The notes under the pieces are model-generated. The model saw nothing but the letters and a program-made list of their open reading frames with translations. It was not told the DNA's origin and made no database searches. This document shows positions 38,601 to 50,600 of a stretch of DNA of 64,000 nucleotides, piece after piece. The DNA lies in the NCBI RefSeq assembly GCF_040183065.1, contig NC_091119.1, positions 209,068,298-209,132,297 of the forward strand. Reading direction: 5' to 3'. Every line of letters begins with the position of its first letter. Position 1 is the stretch's first letter. Origin of the DNA: Periplaneta americana (Eukaryota; Arthropoda; Insecta; Blattodea; Blattidae). Made by a program: the position numbers and the translations under genes.

Positions 38601-41600
38601 AATTGCAGATTCAACAACATTTAACATATATAGCACGAAACACAACTAGTTGTCATTTGTATGTCTCTGTGATCGACAATCCCAAGTAGAATCTTGCTGA
38701 CTTGCAGAAGCTGCTTTCTCTGCCGAGACTTGATTCACCTTAAGCCTTCACTCTTGTGCTGTGCAATTGTGGGTGGGAGCACCAGAGTCAAGAGATCACA
38801 CCCCATTCTAGTAACGCTGTATTGGGAAGATGTAGAAATAGAAAATTACTTAACAGCTAAATGAGTAATTTCTATCGTCTTCAAAGCACATTAAATACAA
38901 ATACAACTAACAACATAGTATAAAAAAATATAATCTTCTTGAAACGATAGTACAGTGACAAGAATTGATTGATATAAGAAAATATTAAAGAATTGATACT
39001 TATCCTAGGCAAGTGCGAACATGGCTGCAATATAATAAAGTATATCAAGCTCCAACATATTATAGTAAATGAATAATAATGAAAATAAAATTTTTGACTA
39101 AGGAAAAACTATTTTTTGCTGGGTGCAGAAGACTCAGTATATGTTCTTTTTGGAATTAGGCCACAGCCCTGTTTCCACTTCAAGAGATTGTTAATGGACA
39201 GTCAATATTCCTCCTCCCTTCAGGTGCACAGTGAAGTAAAGTAAGTGACAGTCTTTCTAAAGTTTATGTTCATATCAGCTCACTTTCATTTCTGTACTTT
39301 ATGCTTTAGGTTAAATATTTTAAATTCATCTCTTATATCATGGTTATATTTCTGGCCCAATGAAGTGTTCTGCCAGTGAACTCGAATGTTATGTAACAAA
39401 AATTATAATTCGGAAACGAAGCGCAAACATGAGGATCCAAGAAGAATGACAGAGGAGAAGCACTCGGATGTGAAAGAGGAAAACACAGATTATGTCGTGG
39501 ATGGGCAGCGCAAAAAATTGATCAGCAGGCTAACCATAACTCTCCCATTCTCCGCATTTCCTATCAAGTGAAAGAACGAAAAATAAAAATTCCAGAATAA
39601 AATAACATTTCGTGCGTGATCCCTCTCGTGATGCTGTTGACGACAGTGAGAGAGTTTCACTTGCTACCTGAGGCTGTTGTCTGGAAGACTCTGCCTCGGG
39701 CGGTGTGGAGCTGAAGGACTCCCCAATGGGAGAGAGTCGCCGGGCCGCAGGCTGTGGAGGCTGGTGGTGCGTCTGCTGCTGGAAGGCCAGGAAGACCTTG
39801 TTCAGCTCCCGCAGCACATTGTCCTCCTCGAACTGACTGATGGGGAGGCGCAAGTAGTTCTCTGCGTCCATACAGCATACCGATCTCTGCAGTCACAAAA
39901 CAGAAATTGTTGTCTATCCAATTGATGTCTGACATCTTATTCCATACTCAGTCTATGAATTTGTTTTAGGTTAACAATATTGTTCTTACAGGGCGTTTTC
40001 CTTCGAACGTCACTGTCTTTGTCTGTGATGCTTAGATTTAAAAAAATAAAATATGAGGAGAAGAACGATTAAGCAACTTTTCAACGAAATTCTATTCATG
40101 GTATTAACTAGAATGCTTCTTATTGCATATTCTGTAGTTCCAAGTGCAGCAAGTCAATACATGATATAAGCAAAGATTATGACTGTAACCATGTTTATCT
40201 AAATAACGATATTCTTCTCTACATCATATACGGTTTTGCAGCTCTTAAAACTATAATCAGTGCATTTTAACTAAGTGTATCAACTGCAATGGATCCGTAC
40301 AATCATAACACCGGATCATTTTCTTGCAAGTTATATGAAACACATTTCTTTCTTCTACTTTTGCATCATGTTATCAACATCACATGTGCAACACATTTTC
40401 TTTCCAATCAGGATTTACAAGAAAATATTTCCAGGCTTTTAAAATCGATTTCATCAATTTGAAGTGACAGTCGTCGGTCCCTCCACTAACACAGAGAGAA
40501 TTCTGATGTCACTGCTGTGGTTTGTACTGTAGCAAACTCAAGAGGGAGAAAGTAAGAAGAGGGACAGACTGGACTTTTCGCACTGCTGTTAATAAACAAG
40601 AAGATCATATCGTCTTGATGACTGGCCTTATTTTCATCTTCAGATGAGAAGGGTATCCTACTCGTTGGGGTCGTTACAAACAGGTAAATCTTTTTCTTCC
40701 AGTATGCTGCCTTTCCCATGTAGGCTATCTACTTTGTTTTATTTTTCTTCTCTCTTCCACCTTGGAATCCTCATATCATCTTCGCTCTTGTAACTTGCAC
40801 TATCCCGACAATTGTTGTCAGTCAAGTAGATTTAGGTGCTTACAACGACTCCAACGAGTAGGATACCCTTCTCACCTAAAGACAAAGAAAGAGCCAACCT
40901 TCAGGATGCTGAGAATTCCTTATTCTTTAACAGCAGTGGGAAAAGCCCAATCTGTACCTCTCATTAAATTCAAATATATTGTTAATGATATTATTAAATT
41001 GTCTTGTTGAATATCTTCACTGTGTTAAATATTGAACCTATGCGGTACTTTGCACGCAACTACTAGTCACTTGGTAAAGTACCAGACAGTTTCAATATTT
41101 AACGCAGTACAGATATTTTACAAATTTAATAATATCCATACATCTTGATTACACAACTTTTAACACTGTATCACTTCGGAATATGTATGATAAGAACTTT
41201 CTTGTGTTAAATATTATTAATGTACCTTGTTAACATGTTTCGACCTATTTTCGGTCATCTTCGGAACTGGTCGTTGTTGGTCTTGGCGCCTCTTGTTTCC
41301 TGTGTGGGTGCGTTCGTAGTGTAGAGTCACAGAGTGTATGTGTTTTGAAATTGAGTTGTGTGTTGAGAATATCGTTGGGGTGTGTTTTCGTGTGTCTGTA
41401 TATTTCATATTGTTCTAGTGTGTTGAGTTTCTGGCTTTTTGGTTGGATGTGCAGTATTTCCATGTCTGTGTTGATGTCTCTGTGGGTGTGGTTGGCATTT
41501 GTGATGTGTTCTGCATATGTGGAGGTGTTTTATAATTTTGTTATGGCTGTGATGTGTTCTTTGTAACGTGTTTGAAATGATCTGCCTGTCTGTCCTATGT

Positions 41601-44600
41601 AGAAGTTGTTGCAGGTGTTACATTTGAGTTTGTACACGCCTGTGTGGTTGTATTTGTTTGTTTGTGTGTTGAGATGTTTTTGTAGTGTTATTTGTTCTGT
41701 ATGCGATGTTATAGTTTAATAATATCATTACTGATATACAAGGGTTGAAACTGTATCGATCAAGAATGAACGAACATAGTGGTAATATAATATCCTTTTA
41801 TTGTAAGGTTTTACAATGTCCTATGACTTCTTCCTGTACCCATTTTTAGGATTCTATGGCCTTCTTCCATTCTTCTCTATTGTCCCATGCCCCATCTTCC
41901 AATCCCTTTCTCTCTATGGGTATAGATAAGGAAAATAAAATACTCAGGACAGACCAAAACTAGCACTGCTGCCTTGCAATATGGTATTAACTTATCAAAG
42001 GCTAGAGAAAGAAAACCTTGACTAAAAATCACCTGGTCCTCCAGGTTGGGAATTGACACAATGGGCCAACTCCCGTAAAATGCTAAAAGACCCATTAAGA
42101 AACAGCCTAAATGGTTGCCATTTTGTTTATGCTCTGTCTAAGATAGTTTGTGTCCTCTTATATTATATGAATATAGTTCTTCATTCACTTTTTTAACTAG
42201 TTTTATTAATAATTGATTAAATGGCGATCTTACTCGTGTTAATTGTGTAAGCATGTGCGGCTTACAGCTGTTTCGGCGCTTCTTCACACCATCCTCACAG
42301 CCTACTAGATCTCGGCGTCATCTCGAACTTCGCTGCCTGTTGTGTGGGTGAGTTCGATTGTGAAATGTGGTGTCAAATAGTGTGTGTGTTCTGAAATTGA
42401 TCTGTGTGTTGAGAATTTGATCAGGGTGTGTTTTGGCTACGAGTGCGTGTATTCTCTATTTTGCCTGGCCAGCCGGCAGAAAGCAAGGAGCCATGACAGT
42501 CAAATGTTTAGTGAGCTCCTGTAAGCATTGTTGTCTGCGAGTATGCTAGCTGAATGCTGACCTTAAAGCTTTTATTTACATCGGGCTACATTGTTGTGAA
42601 TGATATTTTAGCAAACATAGTATATAGTGATTATTTTATCTAGTTCAAACAGGTGAAACATTCAACAACAGCCACAGCGATCAATTTGACTTAAGAGCAC
42701 CGACATTTACACCTCGCCATGAGCTCCAATCTCTATGGGGACATTCTACAGGTAGATATCCCTAAGAGCTGCTCTCTGCTTGAAATGGAAGTACTGCAAC
42801 AGACTTCTTTCAAGCACTGGCAACAGTTCTAGAGTTCCTGATATGTATAATTGACCACAAATTCTATGTTTCCCCTCTTTTAGAACTTCATTAAAAATTT
42901 CAATGTCTCCTAGTAGCCTACTCTGTTCTCAATAATAAATTGTATTTCATATCTTCTAAATGAAATTATTCTTCTATGATCGCCATTTAAAATGTTCTTT
43001 ACAAATTTTCCAAACTTTTGCATATCATATACTAAAATGTTGTTAATTTTGTAACTCTTGCTGTGCTTCAGAAGCTTTCATTGAGGATTTTTTTCTTTAT
43101 TATCTCAGGTGCTAAAATTTCATGAATCCTTGCTCCGTACAATTTATAATAGTGGTAAATGACTGAGATTGCTAGAGGTCAGAGTTGTCACTGCGTTCTA
43201 AGGCTCCTCGACTGTCTGTCAGGTTGTTTTTGCAGTTACTGCAGTCTTAGGAATTATACCATGCACTGAATGTACAACTGAACAGATTTTGGCATCAGGA
43301 TCGTTAACCTCGCTAAATTGAATTTACAAAAACAATTTGAGATGTTGGTCGTCCTAGAACCAGATGGAGAGATTCTCTGAGCCGAAACAGGCCCCCAGGC
43401 CTCCCATGCAAATGGTGATGACGAATTTTGTAAATCTTTTACCAGAGACTGCTAAATTCTTGTGGATCACAGTGACAATTCCGATGACCATTCTGGAGAA
43501 GAAGAATTGTGTTTCTTTACTTTGAAAAGAGTGAAGATTGACTTTGTGTACATGCAATGTGTTTGACTGTTCGCATCATGAACTTCATGACTGTAGTGCA
43601 GCTTCATTCACAAACAGACTGGCATGTAAGTGTTACTGGTACTCACGATCTGCGGCTGCTGCAGAGGTTCGAACGTGGCTCTGTGGTGCGGGTCCACGAT
43701 GCGCGCCACCTGCAGCAGACCCTCCACTGCCAGCACCTCGTTGTCCTCCAGGGCTTCCACATAAGGTAAAATTGCCAGAAGTTCTGGCTGGGTGCAGAAC
43801 TGCACACACTCCTGGGGACATACACAGATGGCTTCACATATCAATCACAGAGCATTCAATTCAAAAGAGATTTGCCACAGACAGCTGCAGCATGTAGCAA
43901 CATTATGGAGCACTCTGATGTTTACACTCTAGATGGCAGCAGTGATCTTTATCTTCAGCTCTACCCACAAAAAGTAATCTGGACTGGTAAGATCTGGAGA
44001 TCTTGGAGGCTGTAGTCCTGGACATATGATTCTGTCACCAAAAAAAAAAAAAAAATGACTTCAGCGTCGTCACGTGGCCGCATCATCTCTTAAATCCCAT
44101 TCACTATAAACAATACAACCGTGCTCAACCACAAACTCCTCGCTACATTTACAAAACAAAACAATTGAATGCTGCATGGTTACTAGTTATGATATACATA
44201 CGATGTAAAAATTATATTACTACTACAAACAAATATACACATAGTTGAGTTGCCTATTGTTCAATGTACAGTCCTCTTAAATTGAACGCATCGTATAATT
44301 AAACACATTCTTTGCTTTATATACGAATTTTTCACATGTATGAGTGACTAAATTTTAAATTCAAACCATGGGCCCCAAAATTAGTTCAAGCACTGCACGG
44401 AAATTATTGCGACAAACCAATGGAGTGTTGTGAGTTATTTGTAGTACATAATGAAGCAGATACAAATTTCTAGTATTCGATGTTATGGACAGATGTAGCA
44501 TATTTCAGCTTTAACGGACATGTTAAACATCACAATTGTGTTTATTGGTTAGACGAAAATCCATATGAAGTAACTCAGGTAAACTTCAGTACGCCAGATG

Positions 44601-47600
44601 TTTCTGTCTGGAGAGGAATTTCGAAACCAGGATAATAGTAACGAAATCACAAAATTATATTGTAACTTTTAATTCAAACAACAATGTGGTTTTTACTTCT
44701 AAACTTTAATAACACACCCATCAACAATGGGTATTCCACTCAACACAGCAACACAGTATTCGTTATTGCACTCCACAGACGACAATGGCAATTCACGTGG
44801 ATTACTGAGAAGAATAACAATGTACTCCTAATCTTAACTAATGCTTACAAAGCACTACAGTATGTACAAATAAAACTGTCAGTTCTCAGTTCATTCGCCT
44901 TGGCTAGTTCTTCTAGCTCACTCACTCAAGTTCACGGTGCACTTCGAACCCAAGACTTCCAGACGCGTTGCTTCCGCCTGGACGCTGCTACAGTTACTCA
45001 AGTTCACTGCACGACGAACCCAAGACTCCCAGACGCGTTGTTTCCGCCTGGACGCTGCTACAGTTACTCAAGTTCACTGCACGACAAATCCAAGACTCCT
45101 GGACGCGTTGCTTCCGCCTGGACGTTGCTGATTCACAAACTGAGCTGGCTGTCGAAACTAATCTGGCTTGACCGACTCGAAGGCCGCTCGCTTTTATTTA
45201 TCAAGTCACACATTCTCGAATGTACTACTTCGCGTAGCTTCTACGATGTCGAGAGGATTGCGCTTCTGGAGACTTCTCCGGCTTTCTCCACTCAGTCGCA
45301 GTTGCTTTTCTTCCCTCTCTCTGCCGCGGCCCAGCGTCTCGTTGTTTTCCCTCTCCTCTCCGTGCCACGCCCAGCTCCCCGCAGAGATCGAGTCTCGTCT
45401 CCCGCGCGCCCTCCCTTATGCCGGACGCGCGCTCGACTCTCGAGGCAACGAGAAGTTTCCAGCATGGTTGCCACAATATTGTGTCACGTAAGTGGATCTG
45501 TTACAGTCTCATGCCAGCGTTTTTTAGTTCGTCCTCTTGGAACTCACATTTGCAAATGGTTTTGAGTCATCTACAAGGTCCTGAATTGTGTTTCGCCACG
45601 GTTATTTTGAAACAATAAGTTATTATGGCACAAGCATTGCACAAGCTTAATAAAATCACCTCATGTTAAAGGACAGCTAGAAAAAGATTGTAACAAACAC
45701 ACAATACAACGTATCCTCAACAAGTTACTCACTCATTCTGCAAATGAAACATACATAAATACAAATAGTATCAATATTAGACTGTTTAATGTAGCAGCAT
45801 GGACAAGTATAAAATAACATGCAAGGCTTCCTAAAACATCCCACAGCACTTCTTCAGCTATTCTGCCATGAAACATGCCCCATCATGCCACTACTGCTCA
45901 AGTTCCAAAGAAGGTCTGGATTAAAATTGTAGCGTCAAACAATTCCATCATTTCAAAGTCGCTAACTATGACTGTATTCGAGATGCTCTTACATTTTTGT
46001 ATGCTGTCATATTGAAAATTATGGACTTTTTAGACTGAAGTGTAAGAATTTTCTGAGCACATTATTGTGTCTTAGATGCCAAGTGATAAGGAGTAGTTAC
46101 TGAAAATTTAAATAGAAATTATCAGTACAGTCCTTTTTGAAATGCCTATTTTACTAAAAATAGATATTTTTACTTATAGTTCCATTATTGTTTTATTGGA
46201 GTGCAAGAGGTCAAATGACTTTATTGTTAAATGCCTAGCATTAGAAAACAACAATAACTTATTGTTTCAATGACGTTATTCAATTCATTTATTATTTACC
46301 TCATCGAATTACACAGTTGTACTGTGACAAATGATACATACTTCATCCCATATGTCATCTTAATTTTCGGATATGCTGTGTTGTTTGCATACAAGATATT
46401 GCGCCTCTCCTACATACTCATGGTAAAGAAGCTGTGTCGACTATCTGGCACATTTCTAATAGTAAGCATTTTATTTACTGTCCCCAGAGCAGAACACTGT
46501 AAAAGTAGTGGTGCAGCACTTTCCACTCCCTGACTTGCTGTGCACTGACTAACAGCTATTACTACTACATAAAGTTTCGTATACTGACTGGAACTTGGTA
46601 TAAACAATCCTGACTTGCTGTGCACTGACTAACAGCTATTACTACTACATAAAGTTTCGTATACTGACTGGAACTTGGTATAAACAATCCTGACTTGCTG
46701 TGCACTGACTAACAGCTATTACTACTACATAAAGTTTCGTATACTGACTGGAACTTGGTATAAACAATCCTGACTTGCTGTGCACTGACTAACAGCTATT
46801 ACTACTACATAAAGTTTCGTATACTGACTGGAACTTGGTATAAACAATCCTGACTTGCTGTGCACTGACTAACAGCTATTACTACTACATAAAGTTTCGT
46901 ATACTGACTGGAACTTGGTATAAACAATCCTGACTTGCTGTGCACTGACTAACAGCTATTACTACTACATAAAGTTTCGTATACTGACTGGAACTTGGTA
47001 TAAACAATCCTGACTTGCTGTGCACTGACTAACAGCTATTACTACTACATAAAGTTTCGTATACTGACTGGAACTTGGTATAAACAATCCTGACTTGCTG
47101 TGCACTGACTAACAGCTATTACTACTACATAAAGTTTCGTATACTGACTGGAACTTGGTATAAACAATCCTGACTTGCTGTGCACTGACTAACAGCTATT
47201 ACTACTACATAAAGTTTCTTATGCTGACTGGAACTTGGTACAAACAATCCTGACTTGCTGTGCACTGACTAACAGCTATTACTACTACATAAAGTTTCGT
47301 ATAGTGACTGGAACTTGGTATGGACGAACCTGCGAGCTACCACCACCCAGCACGGTGCCGCCCAGGCGGCTGCTTGTGAAGCACACCTGCAAGAGGCTGC
47401 TCTCTGCTCGCTCCAGCCTGCCCTCGTGCCTGATGGCCAGGGGGCAGAGGGCCTGTGCACTCTCCAGCCAGTCTTCAATGGTGAGCCACTCCTTGCTTGT
47501 CATCACCTTCCGGGAGTATGTCACAGTGCCCTGGGGCTCTCCGTCCACTTCTAGCTTGTCGAAGTAGTGCAAGATGCTGCGCAGCTTGGCCTTCTGGCAG

Positions 47601-50600
47601 TTCCTGCATGTGGCAGACAATGTCTCATGCACGTCCATGTCACAGTAGCAGTGGAATGCTCTTCTACAAAAACAAGCTTGCTGAACAGTTCAGTTTTTCA
47701 ACACTTCTACATTTGCAGCAACAAAAATCTTAAAACTGAAACCATATATATGTAACCATCCTAGATGATCTACGTCTTGCTAACCCAGTCACATGACTAA
47801 ATTTTTGTAACTGGATTCTAAATCATATTCACAATGAGATACTGACCCATAAGATTTCCCCCCCCCCCCAGATGAACCTTGGTTTTACCTTCCTAGAAGG
47901 GTAAATTAGCAAAATATTGAGAAACCAATATATCTGCCATGAAATTGCACTTCCTGATTCTAAAATCGGTGTCTGGCGTGCTACTCAAAATGAAAAAATA
48001 ACAGGAAGAATCTTTATTATAACACTACCAGTATCAGACTGAGATCCATCAACTAGACCTAGCTTTCAATGAATTAAGTGAGGAAGAATAGTTGTACGCA
48101 TTCTTTTAGCAAGATTTTGTTACTGTTCATACAGGCAATGAAACTATGGATGCCATGAGGAGGGAACCGAATAGTTAGGATAAATGTGTGGCCTCCATCT
48201 CCTGAACTAACATCATGCAATTTTTACTTTTGGAGCAATATAAAGGATAGTTAACAGAAAAAAACACATATGCCAGATAAACTACGAGAAATTCGTTCAT
48301 TTACACGAGAGAAATTTGGATATACGATGGGGAATTTCTTAGTCTGCATTTTCTTTTTTGAAATTAACAAGACTTAGGCAAGGAACGCACATTGTGCATT
48401 CATTTTATAAGTCAAAGAACTGCTTAAATAACCTGACACACAGTGCGATATTACTTACATATCCAAATGCCTGAAGAAGTTTGTGAAATTGAAATCCTGC
48501 AGTGTCGGGTGCGTCTTGAGAGTGCGTTTTGGAAAGGTAGAGAAGAAAGCATGGGCCAGGAGCGATGCAACAAACCCCCGCTGCAGCTCCACTCTATCAG
48601 CTGGAACACAAATTATATAGTAGCACGTTGTAAATGATGCACCTAACAAGTGAGAGGTATGACATTCCATGATTAGTGTATTTACGCGATTATAATACGA
48701 GTCCTTTTTGACAAAATGTCGTCTTGAAAACTGGAGAATGTGGTGTCGGCTTAGCTACAGTTAGTTCCATCCATCACACCCCAGAAAAAAGGAAAATGTG
48801 ACCGAAAAAGGAAGACTCCACCACAAGATGAGTTTAATTGTTAGGGAAAGCAAAATAAATCTTGGACTATCTGTTGTCGACTTAACCTGTGAGTTAACAG
48901 CTACAACTGGGGCAGACATTCACGTTACAATAGTGCGTTGTAGACTTTGCAAGTTGGACGAAAGGCTTGTAAGCCATTAAAAAAGCAACTTCTAACCCCT
49001 GATATGGGCAAAATTACATAGAAGCTGGATAGTGAATGACTGGAAGAAGGTACTTTTTTCCAATGAATCTCATTTCGAGGTTCATGGCCACCATGTTATT
49101 TACACTCTTAAAGGATCCAAAAAGGTTTCATCAGCTCATTTCCAATAGTAACGTTCTGAAGCTGTTTTACACACAAGGGGCCTGATTCAAGGAATGAAGA
49201 ACAGTGACAAGAATATTCGCATATGGAAACTAGAGTCTTACCACAGCTGCAGAAATCATTTCCAGATGGCAATGTTGTGTTTCAACAAGATCTGGCAACA
49301 TGTCTTCAACCAGAATACGCCCCTGACCAGGTAACTCGCCCGATATCAACCGGATTGAGAACTTGTGGTCATTTGGTAAAAGGAGAATGGCAAAACTAGA
49401 TTGTTCTACAAAAGAAAAAATGATTTGTTCTCTTATTCTTGTTTGGTGATGAAGAAATGAACATGATTTGTGAAAATTTAATGAAATTCATGCCAATTAC
49501 AAACAAGGAAGACCACATAAATTGAACATACATTTTATCCTGAACTTGTAGTTTAATGTACTTAGTATGGCTTTAATATTTGAGAAAAATTTTCTCCGGT
49601 GCCGGGGATCGAACCCGGGTCCTTGGTTCTACGTACCAAGCGCTCTGACCACTGAGCTACACCGAATTCAATCCACAGCACCAGAGAGAATTTTTCTCCT
49701 CAAATATTAATTGTCAATATTACAGAGGTTATTCTGTAGGACAAATTAATAAAATCTTAATATTAGTATGGCTTGTTCAGATTAATTTGCATGCTACTGT
49801 ATAACCAAGTAGTTTCTTGTATTTAACCTCACCAAACTGCAGAAATCCTTTCATGGTTCAACTATGGCATAGTAGTAGATTTCGTAAATCACAATTTCTG
49901 CATCACTGGTAAACAATCAGAAGCAGTTTATGTTGTGCACAATACGCACAGCACTTCCAATACGAAGGATTTCACGATCTAGTGTCATATTAAGTTTGCA
50001 GAAAATATTGTTGGTATTAATGATTAAAAATGTCTGCAGTTTCGTCAATGTCTAGTAAACTTGAGCATGAACACCATATAGTGGTAAAAAGTATCTAATC
50101 GTTACAGGAAAAACCTTTTCTCCCCATTATTAGAAGCATCTGTAAAAATCGTAACATAACACACACAGCATATGCTAAAGAAATAAAACCTTAATATTGG
50201 TACTGTAAGCCATGAGTATGATCTAGTTCAACGAAATGTATACTCTGAGTTGCAAACAATATCAAATTTCGTTTTTAGTGCACACTGGAATTTAAGTTAA
50301 CAATTACACAATTATAAAAGCCAGTAGTTTTCAACTTTTTTGAGTCCGTGGCTCCCCTGCATAGCATGTATCAGTAACAAATATCATGGATTCAAAATCG
50401 CCCGTTTTTTAGTATACCTAGTATTTTTGTATTAGTAACATGTATTTGAAACTTGGACTGATATGGCTATAATTGAATGCTATTAGCTTAATTCGTTGTC
50501 GTGGGGCTCACCTTGCTGCTGCAGGCTGAACCGCATGCCTCCAGCTGGTTTCAGCTGCTTCAACTGTAGAGCCCTGTGCACAATAGAGGGAGCAGTTGTC

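Noticed and set aside
39386-39571. Short plus-strand frame rich in charged residues
   Set aside because: It lies in the intron just downstream of exon 6, partly antisense to the exon's read-through, with no family match or splice context.
43354-43557. Minus-strand frame with a Gly/Cys-containing stretch
   Set aside because: It is short, has no family match, and lies in intron 5 with no splice signals that fit the PARG-like phases.
44684-45565. A 293-codon plus-strand frame
   Set aside because: It runs through a 70-bp tandem repeat and a GC-rich block with open frames on both strands. It has no recognisable domain, and the repeat changes frame because 70 is not a multiple of 3.
49590-49675. 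A tRNA gene (minus strand)
   Set aside because: It is tRNA-like, but lies inside an element with its own 12-bp target duplication, has a C at the position before the anticodon and has a diverged relative at 13.5 kb; called a SINE.
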